From Rhodococcus sp. HM1 (GTDB lineage: Bacteria; Actinomycetota; Actinomycetes; Mycobacteriales; Mycobacteriaceae): a DNA stretch of 64,000 nt. Position 1 is the stretch's first letter; each line of letters opens with the position of its first letter. The stretch is taken from assembly GCF_023218075.1 (NCBI RefSeq), contig NZ_JALPTB010000001.1, positions 1 to 64,000 on the forward strand. The letters run 5' to 3'. A program made the position numbers and the translations under genes. Positions 35,818-44,029 of the stretch are shown in pieces. The notes under the pieces were generated by a model. The model was not told where the DNA came from and did not search any database. It saw only the letters and a list, made by a program, of their open reading frames with translations.

Positions 35818-37008
35818 TCAGTGCACGGGTACGGACCCGTCCAGGACACACCGGGTACCGGTGAAGATGGTGGGCATGCACTTGTTGCAGTGGATGCAGA
35901 GTGATCGATGCTCCGGTTCGGCGGCGATCCGATTGACCAGGTCCGGTTCGCGGAGCAACGCCCGTGCCATCGCGACGAACTCGAAGCCTTCGGCCATGGC
36001 CGTGTCCATTCCGGCCCGGTCGGTGACCCCGCCGAGCAACACGAGCGGCAGTTTCACCGCTGCGCGGACCTGCCGTGCCTGTTCCAGCATGAACAGGTCC
36101 CGGTAGGGATAGGACTTGAGGAAGTGTTTGCCGACCAGCTTCATGCCGGTACGCACAGGCTCGCGCATCGCCGCCGCGAATTCGCGCAGGGGAACGTCAC
36201 CCTTGAACAGATACATCGAGTTCAACAAGGAGCTGCCCACGGTGAGCTCGATGGCATCGAGCGAGCCGTCCTCCTCGAGCCACTGCGCCACCTGGACGGC
36301 TTCATCGAGCCAGAACCCGCCCGGAACACCGTCGTCCATGTTCAGCTTCGCCAGGATGGCGATCTTCCCGCCGACTGCGTCCCGCACAGTACGGGCCGTC
36401 TCCCGCACCAGGCGGGCGCGGTTCGCCAGCGACCCGCCGTACGCGTCGTCTCTCCGGTTGATCTTCGGACTCAGGAACGAACTTGCGAAATAGTTGTGGC
36501 CGAAGTGGATTTCGACTGCGTCGAAGCCGGATTCGACGGCGAGGCGGGCGGCATTCCCGTGGGCCAGACGGATCCGTTCGATGTCGCCGAGTGTCGCCGC
36601 GTGGACGGTGCGCATCCCGAGCGGATTGAACTGTCTCGACGGCCCGAGCGCGGGCAGTCCGTTGCTGGCCTCGTTGGCCACGGGACCGGCGTGGCCGATC
36701 TGGGCCGAGGCGGCAGCGCCCTCGGCATGGATTGCAGCGGTCAGGCGCCGCAGTCCGGGCACCGCGTCCGGACGCATCCAGATCTGGTTCGCCTCCGTTC
36801 GGCCTTCCGGTGCCACGGCGCAGTACGCAACCGTGGTCATACCGACGCCGCCCGCTGCGGGTCGGCGGTGGTACTCGATGAGATCGTCGGAGACGAGCGC
36901 ACCGGGCGTGGCGGCTTCGAACGTGGCTGCCTTGATGATGCGATTGCGCAGCGTGATCGGACCCAACGTCGCGGGCGCGAGCACATCGGGGATGTCACGG
37001 GTGGTCAT
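35818..37008 (-). CDS. NADH:flavin oxidoreductase (old yellow enzyme type)
   Basis: A 396-aa TIM-barrel flavoprotein. LRNRIIKAATFEAATPGALVS, GGVGMTTVAYCAV, HFGHNYFASSFLSPKINRRDDAYGGS and the late barrel loop LLGGVTDRAGMD are typical. The C-terminus adds a Cys-rich C-x-x-C-N-x-C (about 372-378, CIHCNKC) with another Cys near 388, resembling the cluster segment of 2,4-dienoyl-CoA reductases, but the protein ends soon after and lacks their NADPH domain. It follows the ketosteroid isomerase by 55 nt. A role in reducing an unsaturated ring ketone is an inference. Confidence 0.87.
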   Translation of the reverse strand: MTTRDIPDVLAPATLGPITLRNRIIKAATFEAATPGALVSDDLIEYHRRPAAGGVGMTTVAYCAVAPEGRTEANQIWMRPDAVPGLRRLTAAIHAEGAAASAQIGHAGPVANEASNGLPALGPSRQFNPLGMRTVHAATLGDIERIRLAHGNAARLAVESGFDAVEIHFGHNYFASSFLSPKINRRDDAYGGSLANRARLVRETARTVRDAVGGKIAILAKLNMDDGVPGGFWLDEAVQVAQWLEEDGSLDAIELTVGSSLLNSMYLFKGDVPLREFAAAMREPVRTGMKLVGKHFLKSYPYRDLFMLEQARQVRAAVKLPLVLLGGVTDRAGMDTAMAEGFEFVAMARALLREPDLVNRIAAEPEHRSLCIHCNKCMPTIFTGTRCVLDGSVPVH

Positions 37009-37063
37009 GGGGACTCCTGGTCGAGCGGTCGGCGGCGGGACAACTGCGCTGGCTCGTTGCAGA

Positions 37064-37453
37064 TCAGCGCTGAACCATGTCGGTCGGCGCCCAGAAGGCG
37101 CGCATGCTGGTGATCCGACCGCGATCGTCGAATGTCATCACGTCGATCGGCTCGATTTCGTACGTCCGGGCGCTGGCCTTCGTGGTGACGCGGAAATGGA
37201 ACGCGGCATTCGGTCCGCTGATCCGGAGGGTGAGCAGTTCGGTCGTGTTCTCGGTGCTCTCGAGGCCCTTGTAGAAGTCGGTGATCGCTGCACGTCCGAC
37301 GCGCGGCTCGCTGCCTACCGGGTCCTCGAGGACGGCGTCGTCGGCGTACAGCGCGGCGACCTCGGCGGCGCGGCCGGAAGCCACCGCTGCGAGATAGGCA
37401 TTCACGGTCGCACGAATGCGCTCCGTCAGGTCGGCTGCCTCGGAAGTTGTCAT
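37064..37453 (-). CDS. Steroid delta-isomerase (ketosteroid isomerase fold)
   Basis: A 129-aa SnoaL/KSI-fold protein. Aligning by eye with Comamonas KSI, catalytic Tyr14, Asp38 and Asp99 correspond to Tyr20 (VNAYLAAV), Asp44 (LEDPVGSEPR) and Asp104 (EPIDVMTF). All three are present, supporting true isomerisation of a delta-5 to a delta-4 3-ketosteroid or a similar enone. AGGAG precedes the ATG. First gene of a two-gene operon with the old-yellow-enzyme-like gene. Confidence 0.87.
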   Translation of the reverse strand: MTTSEAADLTERIRATVNAYLAAVASGRAAEVAALYADDAVLEDPVGSEPRVGRAAITDFYKGLESTENTTELLTLRISGPNAAFHFRVTTKASARTYEIEPIDVMTFDDRGRITSMRAFWAPTDMVQR

Positions 37454-37494
37454 GATTGCTCCTGTGACGTCGCGAGGATGGGATGGATTTGCCG

Positions 37495-37583
37495 ACGCTA
37501 TCCGGGGCGGTCCTGGATGAACGGTCCCCTTCCCACGCAGCGGGAGATTGCGGCCCGACGTCGTCCATCGTCGTTGTTACGCT
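37495..37583. promoter_or_regulatory. Shared divergent promoter, KSI and PadR genes
   Basis: The palindrome TCCCAC-GCA-GCGGGA (37531-37545) has a -10 on each side: TAGCGT on the minus strand (forward 37495-37500, 26 nt from the arm) for the KSI gene, and TACGCT on the plus strand (37578-37583, 28 nt) for PadR. One site can serve both directions. Confidence 0.7.
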
Positions 37584-37589
37584 TTCGTG

Positions 37590-38285
37590 GTGTCCGATAC
37601 CGATGCCGAGCGATATCCCGCATTACCCGCGACGAGCTGGGCGGTGCTCGGGATGCTCTCGTTCGGGGAGGAACTGACCGGCAATGATCTGAAGAAGTGG
37701 GCGGATTGGAGTATCGGCTTCTACTACTGGAGCCCTTCGGTCAGTCAGGTCTATGCGGAACTCAAGAAGCTCGAAACGCTCGGATTCGTGCAATCCCGTG
37801 TGGTGAGCGAACCCGGAACCCGAGGCCGGCGTGTCTACTCGATCACCGAGGCCGGCATCGGAGCGGTGCGGACGTGGTCGCGTGAGGCGCCGGTGGAGAT
37901 TCCCGTGCTCAAGCACGGCGTCATGCTCCGGATGTACATGGGACATCTGAACGATCCGGAGCAGCTGAAGGCCATCGTGCGCGACCATATCGTGAATCTC
38001 GAAGACAAGTTGCGCCGAGCCGGTGAGCACGCGGATCACTCCGATCGTGAACCGGGCTGGGCATTCTCGCAGATGAGCCTGCGGTGGGCAGAGCGCTACT
38101 TCCGGGCCGAGATCGATCTGTCCCGACAGCTACTCGACGACATCGACGCCGCGGCAGCACGTTTCGCGAGCAGCGACGTCGACGGGTTCGGGATACCTCG
38201 CCCGCGGACTCCCGGTAGCTGGAGAGGGATGTCGGACGGCCTCGCCGCGGTCGAGCGCGGCGAGGCCGTCTCCGACGAAGAATAG
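37590..38285 (+). CDS. PadR-family transcriptional regulator
   Basis: A 231-aa PadR protein. The winged helix (TSWAVLGMLSFGEELTGNDL, then SPSVSQVYAELKKLETLGFV and TRGRRVYSITEAG) is followed by a C-terminal helical dimer domain (about 100-195). Start: GTG 37590, 6 nt after a TACGCT -10 with no ribosome site, so the mRNA is probably leaderless; GTG 37587 is the alternative. It lies in the middle of the catabolic region and is a candidate regulator of it. Confidence 0.85.
   Translation: MSDTDAERYPALPATSWAVLGMLSFGEELTGNDLKKWADWSIGFYYWSPSVSQVYAELKKLETLGFVQSRVVSEPGTRGRRVYSITEAGIGAVRTWSREAPVEIPVLKHGVMLRMYMGHLNDPEQLKAIVRDHIVNLEDKLRRAGEHADHSDREPGWAFSQMSLRWAERYFRAEIDLSRQLLDDIDAAAARFASSDVDGFGIPRPRTPGSWRGMSDGLAAVERGEAVSDEE
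38236..38270 (+). terminator. Terminator hairpin inside the PadR 3' end
   Basis: GACGGCCTCGCCGCG (38236-38250) pairs with CGCGGCGAGGCCGTC (38256-38270), a 15-bp stem with a 5-nt loop lying wholly within the last codons of padR. GTCGG and CCGAC outside extend it with a bulge. It could end transcripts from both convergent genes. Confidence 0.6.
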
Positions 38286-38291
38286 GCGCGG

Positions 38292-39053
38292 TCAGGCGTA
38301 CTGCGGTTGGCGCGCATCGGCAGTCGGATGCAGATGCCGGCGACGCTGAAGCGTCGGAGTGACGTGATTCCGGTCGAGCGTGCGCCAGATGGCGGTGGCC
38401 GTCATCCGGACGGGGGAGGTCAGCCGATGGTCGAAGCGCAGATGAGGCAACGGGCCACACACCGACACCGCGGCAACCGCGGAGCCGATCGGGCCGATCG
38501 GAACCGCGATGCACCCGAATCCCGTGAGGGATTCCTCTTTTTCGAAGGCGACCCCGTTCTCGCGAATGTCGTCGTAGTCGTGACCGGGGGTGCCTGTGTA
38601 GGCGAGTAGTGCCTTGCCGAGCGCTGTGCTGTGCGCCGGTCGTCGACCGCCGATGCGCGTGGGAACGGCGGACACCAGCCGTCCACCGAGCTTTTCGATG
38701 TAGACGACATCGTCGCCGTCGAGGACGGCGAGGTGTACGACGAAACCGGTGAGGCGTTGCAGTTCCTGCAGATGAGGTAGAGCGATGGCGTGCAGCCGGT
38801 CCTGGTGGACGGCCAGCGAGCCGAGTTCCATCAACCGCAATCCCAGGGTGTAGTCGCGTCCCTCGCGGTGGAGCCATCGCATCGAAACCAGCCGTTCGAG
38901 CATGCGATGGGCCGACGAGCGGGGTAGGCCCGTTCGATGCACGATCTGGGTGAGTGTGAGACGACCGGCACCGTCGAACGCGTCGAGCAAGAGGCCGACG
39001 CGGTCGAGTACTGCGCTGGGGGTCGTATGGTCGGCTCCGACCTGGATCGCCAT
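38292..39053 (-). CDS. IclR-family transcriptional regulator
   Basis: A 253-aa IclR protein. The winged helix RLTLTQIVHRTGLPRSSAHRML and the effector domain with HSTALGKALLAYTGTP and GFGCIAVPIGP are typical. The C-terminus is Arg/His/Pro-rich. It is monocistronic with a CRP-type palindrome upstream, and is one of the candidates to bind the TCCC palindromes of nearby operons. Confidence 0.86.
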   Translation of the reverse strand: MAIQVGADHTTPSAVLDRVGLLLDAFDGAGRLTLTQIVHRTGLPRSSAHRMLERLVSMRWLHREGRDYTLGLRLMELGSLAVHQDRLHAIALPHLQELQRLTGFVVHLAVLDGDDVVYIEKLGGRLVSAVPTRIGGRRPAHSTALGKALLAYTGTPGHDYDDIRENGVAFEKEESLTGFGCIAVPIGPIGSAVAAVSVCGPLPHLRFDHRLTSPVRMTATAIWRTLDRNHVTPTLQRRRHLHPTADARQPQYA

Positions 39054-39133
39054 GGATACTCCTACAGCCGAGGCGCTGCTGACGCTTCTACGTGGGTGTT
39101 TCGATTAGGAATAGTGCCACACGAAATCGGCGT

Positions 39134-39149
39134 TGTGAAGCAGGTCACT
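39134..39149 (-). promoter_or_regulatory. CRP/GlxR-type site before IclR gene
   Basis: TGTGA-AGCAGG-TCACT, 81 nt upstream of the IclR start. On the minus strand TTCACA (overlapping the site) and CACTAT 17 nt on could be the -35 and -10, the same overlap as at 17902. Confidence 0.55.
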
Positions 39150-39189
39150 GATCTGGGTCGGGTGGAGTATCCGACGGCGGCCGCCACCT

Positions 39190-39858
39190 CTAGTCGCTCG
39201 GGCCGCCGTCGCTTCCCGGATCGAGGACGGCGCCGTCGAGGGCGCAGAACGTGTGACACACGCGATCGCGTACCACGACCTCCGTGCACTCGGGGTCGAA
39301 CCAGCGGTCCACCACGCCCCAATGGATCGGATGGTCGAGATATTGGCCCATGAGAGAGGCGTGGTCGGAGAACTCCTGCTCCCATACATGGGTCCAGGCG
39401 GTGGGACCCACCGAATCCTCCACACGGCTGAGGCGCCAGGAGACTATCGACTCGATGTACCCGGGCATCTTCAGCAGGTCGCGCTCGAATCGCTCGATGG
39501 TCGCTTCCGGTGTGCCGGGAGCGACGCGCAGCAGTAGCGCGCGGTAGACGGTCCGAGATGCGTCCGGACGCGACTGGGCCCGACCCGGGTGGTACTGCAC
39601 GCCGTCCAGTCGCGCGACGACGGGTGAGCCGAGGGTCGCGTCCAGGGTCTCGATCGCACCGGCCGCCTCGTCCGCCGACGCAAACCGGAGATGAACGAGC
39701 AGATCTCCGCCGTTGATCACACCCGGCAGGGTCGGGGACACAAGCCGGCGCAGTGCCCCGAGTTCCTTCACTGCGAGCCGGACGTTCTCGGTGTACTCGG
39801 CGCGATCCGAGAAATCGGCGGTGGCGTCGAAGTGGACGACGCGAGTCACGTTATACAT
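39190..39858 (-). CDS. Two-domain Dabb/dimeric alpha-beta barrel protein
   Basis: A 222-aa protein with two ferredoxin-like halves: the first from MYNVTRVVHFDATADF to about 95, the second from about 105 (TVYRALLLRVAPGTPEATIERFERDLLKMPGYIESIVSWRL). The second half matches the stress-responsive A/B barrel (Dabb) pattern with WTHVWEQEFSDHASLMGQYLDHPIHWG. Members include small cyclases, isomerases and decarboxylases. It overlaps the upstream gene by 8 nt. Function unknown. Confidence 0.75.
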   Translation of the reverse strand: MYNVTRVVHFDATADFSDRAEYTENVRLAVKELGALRRLVSPTLPGVINGGDLLVHLRFASADEAAGAIETLDATLGSPVVARLDGVQYHPGRAQSRPDASRTVYRALLLRVAPGTPEATIERFERDLLKMPGYIESIVSWRLSRVEDSVGPTAWTHVWEQEFSDHASLMGQYLDHPIHWGVVDRWFDPECTEVVVRDRVCHTFCALDGAVLDPGSDGGPSD

Positions 39859-40198
39859 CGTTCAATCCCTCGACGTCGTCGGCGTGGGCAGCCATGGTTC
39901 GGGAGCGCTCCACGATCAGTTCGTCCATGCCCGACCACCACTCGCCGAGGCCGGGGTCGCGGCGGCTCTGACGGGTCATCTCCCACCACGAGTGGACACC
40001 GTCGACGGTCCAGGTGATGGTGACGGTATTGGAATCGTCGTCGAACCACACCGGCGGGCTGACGAGAATCCGGTCGAGTGTCATACCGCGTCGGCGGCCA
40101 CCCGGAACGTACTCTGCGACATACGCCTCCACAAATCGTCGCGCACATCCTGGTTTCGTGACCACTCGGTCGATCACGTATATCGTCTCGTCTGCCAT
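39851..40198 (-). CDS. Small hypothetical protein of the catabolic regulon
   Basis: A 115-aa protein, MADETIYVIDRVVTKPGCARRFVEAYVAEYVPGGRRRGM, followed by a strand-rich middle and WWEMTRQSRRDPGLGEWW. The pattern suggests a single dimeric alpha-beta barrel (NIPSNAP- or monooxygenase-like), but I do not recognise the family. It overlaps the Dabb gene, so the two products may act together. It is behind a TCCC palindrome and TAGCGT -10. Confidence 0.7.
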   Translation of the reverse strand: MADETIYVIDRVVTKPGCARRFVEAYVAEYVPGGRRRGMTLDRILVSPPVWFDDDSNTVTITWTVDGVHSWWEMTRQSRRDPGLGEWWSGMDELIVERSRTMAAHADDVEGLNDV

Positions 40199-40205
40199 AC
40201 CGCGG

Positions 40206-40260
40206 ACGCTACGGCCGTCGAAAGCGCCGGGGAGGGCCTTCTCCCACTTCGCGGGAGAAG
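40206..40260 (-). promoter_or_regulatory. TCCC-type operator and -10, Dabb operon
   Basis: CTTCTCCCAC-TTC-GCGGGAGAAG (40238-40260; one mismatch in 10-bp arms), then 26 nt to TAGCGT on the minus strand (forward 40206-40211), 7 nt before the ATG at 40198. The transcript is therefore probably leaderless. Confidence 0.7.
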
Positions 40261-40269
40261 TTCCGTAGG

Positions 40270-40315
40270 CGGAGGGCGGGGCACGCATCGAATTCCGTGC
40301 GTGCCCCGCCCTCCG
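40270..40315. terminator. Long hairpin terminator downstream of MFS gene
   Basis: An 18-bp perfect stem (CGGAGGGCGGGGCACGCA with its complement) and a 10-nt loop, about 110 nt beyond the MFS stop and just upstream of the Dabb operon operator. It would insulate the two operons. Confidence 0.6.
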
Positions 40316-40425
40316 CGTGGAAGCCGCGTCCCCTTGTGACTTCGACTGCTGTGCAACATATTTACTCGAGCATCGAGATCCTCGGCCGTACGATCGTCAA
40401 GGTTCGGGGACGTGGGGGAGGTGCA

Positions 40426-41910
40426 TCAAGCGGAAGTGGCCGAGGGCTCGGCGTTTTCGGGTGCAGTTTCCTCGGCACCACCCGTCTGCTCCGGCCGAGC
40501 GATGAACAGGCAGACGACGGCCACGACGAGCGAGCACGCGATGAACCACCCCACAGCCAGATCGAACGCCGACAGGGCGGGCGCGGTCGTTCCCGGCACG
40601 GTCCACAGGGAGAGCATGACCGACACGATGGCCACCCCCACGGCGGAGAACGCTTGCCGCGCAGTGGACAAGACTCCTGTCGTGACGCTCGTGACCTCCT
40701 CGGGGACGGATTCGATGACGATCTTCGGGTATCCGGTGTAGGCGAATGCCGTTGCGACGGCGGCGACGGCGAAAACACCCATCATCACCGGCAACGACTT
40801 GTGGCCGAAGTAGATCATCAGGTTGGCGACGGCGAACAGGACGGCGCCGATGAAGAAGGCGGTCCTACCGCCCCATCGACCGGCGACCACCCCGGCTATC
40901 GGAGAGGCACCGAATCCCACAATCGCGCCGATGCCGGCCACGAGCCCCGTCACGGTTGCCGACATGCCGAGTCCGACGGGCAGCGACGTCGGAGACTGCA
41001 GGATCATCGGCGTGACGATCTGCACCGCCCCGACGGGACCGAGAGCCAGCACCGAGAGTCCGATCAGGTTCAGCGACATCTGCCTGTTCGTCAGCACCCG
41101 CAGATCGACGAGGGGTTCGCGCCGACGCATCTCCCAGACGGTCCACACCGCGAGAACACCGATGCCGATGACGATCAGTCCGACGACCCCGATACTCGTC
41201 CAGCCCCACTTCGGTCCTTGCGTGATGCCGAAAAGGAGAGCGGTGAGACCCGGCGTCAGCAGAGCAGCGCCGATGTAGTCGAAGCGTGGTAGCTCGGCAG
41301 GAGTGTGGGAGCCCGGAAGCGCGAACGCAGCGACGATGGAGGCCACAACGGCGAGAACCGCCGCGAAGACGAAGATCATGTGCCAATCCGCCACGTCGAG
41401 CAGGAGCCCTGCGATCAGCGAACCCCCCGATCCCGCGAGAAGCGCGGCACCGCTGATGAATCCGACCGCGAGAGAGACCTTGCCGGCCGGCAGCGCTTCA
41501 CGGGCGATGCCGTAGCAGAGCGGAAGAATCGCGCCGGCGGCACCCTGCACACCGCGGCCGACGATGATCGCTCCCATCGAGTCACCGAAGACGCTGATCA
41601 CCGAACCGAGGGTGGACACCAGCATCACGAGGATGAGAACCTTCTTCCGCCCGTACATGTCTCCGAGCCGGCCACCGACGAGAGCGGCCGTTGCCGCCAC
41701 GAGCATGTAGGCGGTCACGGCCCACCCGGTCGTGGACGCAGGCGCCTCGAAGATCTCGCTGAACCGTGGCAGTGCGATGAAGATCATGCCGGCCTCGAAG
41801 GCACTCAAGCATTCCGCGAGGACGAGCGCGGTGATGATCAGGGCCGTCGATCTCGATACTGCGGAACCGTCGATCGGACCGGTCGGCAACCGGAGTGAGG
41901 GATCTGACAT
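40426..41910 (-). CDS. MFS drug/solute exporter (DHA2, 14-TM type)
   Basis: A 494-aa major facilitator with about 14 hydrophobic segments. GGRLGDMYGRKKVLI is the motif between TM2 and TM3, and GRGVQGAAGAILPLCYGIAREAL is the DHA2-type motif. AGGAGAACA precedes the ATG at 41910. It shares an intergenic region with the KstD-like gene. It could export or import an intermediate; direction is inferred from the family. Confidence 0.88.
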   Translation of the reverse strand: MSDPSLRLPTGPIDGSAVSRSTALIITALVLAECLSAFEAGMIFIALPRFSEIFEAPASTTGWAVTAYMLVAATAALVGGRLGDMYGRKKVLILVMLVSTLGSVISVFGDSMGAIIVGRGVQGAAGAILPLCYGIAREALPAGKVSLAVGFISGAALLAGSGGSLIAGLLLDVADWHMIFVFAAVLAVVASIVAAFALPGSHTPAELPRFDYIGAALLTPGLTALLFGITQGPKWGWTSIGVVGLIVIGIGVLAVWTVWEMRRREPLVDLRVLTNRQMSLNLIGLSVLALGPVGAVQIVTPMILQSPTSLPVGLGMSATVTGLVAGIGAIVGFGASPIAGVVAGRWGGRTAFFIGAVLFAVANLMIYFGHKSLPVMMGVFAVAAVATAFAYTGYPKIVIESVPEEVTSVTTGVLSTARQAFSAVGVAIVSVMLSLWTVPGTTAPALSAFDLAVGWFIACSLVVAVVCLFIARPEQTGGAEETAPENAEPSATSA

Positions 41911-41940
41911 CGATTGTTCTCCTGGGATGAGGTGAATACG

Positions 41941-41982
41941 GCTTCGCCGCCCGACACGGCGAAGCTGTTGTGATCGGTCACA
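41941..41982. promoter_or_regulatory. Hairpin and TGTGA-N4-TCACA palindrome, MFS leader
   Basis: GCTTCGCCG and CGGCGAAGC (41941-41965) form a 9-bp hairpin. Next to it, TGTGA-TCGG-TCACA (41969-41982) is a perfect palindrome with N4 spacing rather than the N6 of CRP sites. It is either a variant CRP site or another operator. Confidence 0.4.
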
Positions 41983-42049
41983 CACACGAGGTGCGAATCA
42001 TGTGCCGGGGCGAGTGTCTGCGGTCGTTGCCTCGATCGCTGCCGGTTTG

Positions 42050-42101
42050 GACCACTCAGTGGGAGGAATGCTCCCGTCGGGTGTCGGGGCGGTGAGACCG
42101 T
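42050..42101 (+). promoter_or_regulatory. TCCC-type operator, KstD-like gene
   Basis: GACCAC-TCA-GTGGGA (42050-42064): the inner CCAC/GTGG pairs and the outer bases are off-consensus on the left. A weak GACCGT (42096-42101) lies 27 nt from the arm. It shares the TCA spacer with the sites at 43879 and 48873. Confidence 0.45.
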
Positions 42102-42137
42102 GCGGCCGCAGTGTCCGCGAGACCCGAGGAGATTCAG

Positions 42138-43604
42138 ATGCTTGCCGAAACGGTTCGTCCCGTCCTCGAATCCGAGATCGCAGAGTGGGATCTCGAGGCC
42201 GACGTCGTCGTCGCAGGATACGGAATCGCGGGTGCCGCAGCCGCGATCGAGGCCGCCCGTGCGGGAGCCGAGGTGCTCGTGCTCGAACGGTCGGGAGGCT
42301 GGGGCGGTGCCGCCTCGATGGCAGGCGGATTCATCTATCTCGGTGGTGGGACACCGCTTCAGAAGGCGTGCGGGTTCGACGACACGGTCGAGAACATGAA
42401 GGCGTTCATGAAGGCCGCACTCGGTCCGGCCACCGATGACGAGAAGATCGATGCCTACTGCGAAGGCAGCGTCGAACACTACAACTGGCTGGTCGACGCG
42501 GGCGTTCCGTTCAAGGAGGAGTTCTGGGGCGAGCCCGGATGGGAGCCTGCGCACGACGAAGGGCTGATGTACTCCGGGGGAGAGAACGCGGCACCGTTCA
42601 GGGACCTGATTCCTCCGGCACCGCGCGGGCATCTTCCCCGGATGGACAACAAGAAGACCGGGGAACGTGGCGGTGGGTACATGCTGATGAAGCCGCTGGT
42701 CGAGACGGCCGAGAAGCTGGGTGTGAAAGCCGAATACGACGTCCGGGTCCAGACCGTGGTCGTGGACGAGGGTGGGGCGGTCACAGGTGTGGTCGCGCGA
42801 CGGTACGGCCGGACGATCACCGTTCGTGCCCGTCGCGGCGTCGTCCTGGCCATGGGAAGTTTCGCTTTCGACGAGGCGATGGTGCGCGATCACGCACCTG
42901 TCCTCGTGGGGCGGCCGGGCTCTGCGATCGAGGCCCACGACGGTCGGGCCATCCGGATAGGGCAGGCATTGGGCGCCGCCACGGCACACATGGACGCTGC
43001 GGAGGTTGCTGTTCACGCCGCACCGCAGTTGATGGTCCGGGGGATCCTCGTCAACGCACACGGGCAGAGATTCATCGCGGAGGACACCTACCCGGGCAGG
43101 ATCGGGCAGGCGATGCTGTTCCATCAGAACAACGAGGCCTTCCTGATCATCGATCAGCAGGCGTACGACGAAGTGCTGGGGCCGGACGCAACAGGTACTG
43201 CGAGGCGGCCGGAACCGACCTGGGTATGCGAATCCGCCGATGAGCTCGAGGAGGAAATGGGACTGCCGGCTGGTGCCTTGACCTCGACAGTGAACGTCTA
43301 CAACGCCCATGCGGCGGACGGGTCCGATCCGTTGTTCTCCAAGGATGCGAAGTGGGTACGGCCCATCCGAACGCCGATTGCGGCATTCGATCTGCGTGGA
43401 ATGACGTCGGGATTTCCCTTGGGAGGTTTGAAGACCGGTGTCGACTCGGAAGTACTCCATGTTTCGGGGGAGCCCATTCCCGGGCTCTTCGCCGCCGGAC
43501 GATGCACCGCCGGCGTATGTGCCGGTGGTTACGCCAGTGGCGCCAGTCTGGGTGACGGTAGCTTCTTCGGGCGTCGCGCCGGGATGAGCGCTGCACGGAG
43601 ATAG
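42138..43604 (+). CDS. FAD-dependent dehydrogenase, 3-ketosteroid dehydrogenase-like
   Basis: A 488-aa flavoprotein of the fumarate reductase/3-ketosteroid-1-dehydrogenase family. The FAD fold is VVVAGYGIAGAAAAIEAARAGAEVLVLER, with GGWGGAASMAGGFIYLGG after it. The C-terminal FAD segment is GLFAAGRCTAGVCAGGYASGASLGDG. Length fits KstD-like enzymes (about 490-510) but some catalytic tyrosines cannot be placed by eye, so delta-1-dehydrogenation is only likely. The ATG at 42138 follows GAGGAG; an upstream GTG at 42111 is less good. Confidence 0.78.
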   Translation: MLAETVRPVLESEIAEWDLEADVVVAGYGIAGAAAAIEAARAGAEVLVLERSGGWGGAASMAGGFIYLGGGTPLQKACGFDDTVENMKAFMKAALGPATDDEKIDAYCEGSVEHYNWLVDAGVPFKEEFWGEPGWEPAHDEGLMYSGGENAAPFRDLIPPAPRGHLPRMDNKKTGERGGGYMLMKPLVETAEKLGVKAEYDVRVQTVVVDEGGAVTGVVARRYGRTITVRARRGVVLAMGSFAFDEAMVRDHAPVLVGRPGSAIEAHDGRAIRIGQALGAATAHMDAAEVAVHAAPQLMVRGILVNAHGQRFIAEDTYPGRIGQAMLFHQNNEAFLIIDQQAYDEVLGPDATGTARRPEPTWVCESADELEEEMGLPAGALTSTVNVYNAHAADGSDPLFSKDAKWVRPIRTPIAAFDLRGMTSGFPLGGLKTGVDSEVLHVSGEPIPGLFAAGRCTAGVCAGGYASGASLGDGSFFGRRAGMSAARR

Positions 43605-43627
43605 GAGAGCCGATCCAACGCGACTCC

Positions 43628-43680
43628 ACCGAATCGCGGAGTTCTGCAACGTACGTCGTTGTGAGGCTCCGCGATTCGGT
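43628..43680 (+). terminator. Terminator after KstD-like gene
   Basis: ACCGAATCGCGGAG (43628-43641) pairs with CTCCGCGATTCGGT (43667-43680), 14 bp, and an inner CAACG/CGTTG adds a second stem in the loop. Confidence 0.65.
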
Positions 43681-43848
43681 GCTGTCCACGGCAGTGGATT
43701 TCGCACACTCCCGGTGATGACAGCGATGGTCACCGCGAGATTCTTTATAAGGAAACATCTTTCGTGGTGCGATGGTGCTGGGGTCTCGAAAGGGTGCCCT
43801 CCGGGGTGTCCGCGAATATCGCGGTGTGCCTATCTCTCTCGGTCATCG

Positions 43849-43919
43849 GCGAAGCTCTCGGTCCCCTCTGATCGAGTATCCCGTTCAATGGGAGACCCCC
43901 CTCCGCCGGAGAGCTTCGC
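43849..43919 (+). repeat. 11-bp inverted repeat around the ABC operon operator
   Basis: GCGAAGCTCTC (43849-43859) and GAGAGCTTCGC (43909-43919) flank the TCCC palindrome at 43879-43893 almost symmetrically, 49 bp apart. The -10 follows directly after the right arm. Confidence 0.6.
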
Positions 43920-43930
43920 ACTCACATAAT
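43879..43930 (+). promoter_or_regulatory. TCCC-type operator and -10, ABC importer operon
   Basis: TCCCGT-TCA-ATGGGA (43879-43893), then 27 nt from the extended arm to CATAAT (43925-43930). No -35 is visible. Confidence 0.65.
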
Positions 43931-43948
43931 TCAGCACCCGGATGCGAC

Positions 43949-43962
43949 GTGATGTACCTCAC
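43949..43962 (+). promoter_or_regulatory. CRP/GlxR-type site downstream of ABC promoter
   Basis: GTGA-TGTACC-TCAC begins 18 nt after the -10, so it covers the predicted early transcribed region. Position suggests blocking of transcription rather than activation. Confidence 0.5.
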
Positions 43963-44029
43963 TTTCAGCACTCGATATGCCCGGTACCACGCTCGCCTCC
44001 ATAGTCATCCTCGGTGAAGGAGTCACATT

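Noticed and set aside
39054-39189. TCCC operator before the second IclR gene
   Set aside because: No matching palindrome in this gap; only a CRP-type site.
43714-44017. Short forward frames before the ABC importer
   Set aside because: They cover the operator, promoter and CRP-type site and have no ribosome site or family match.
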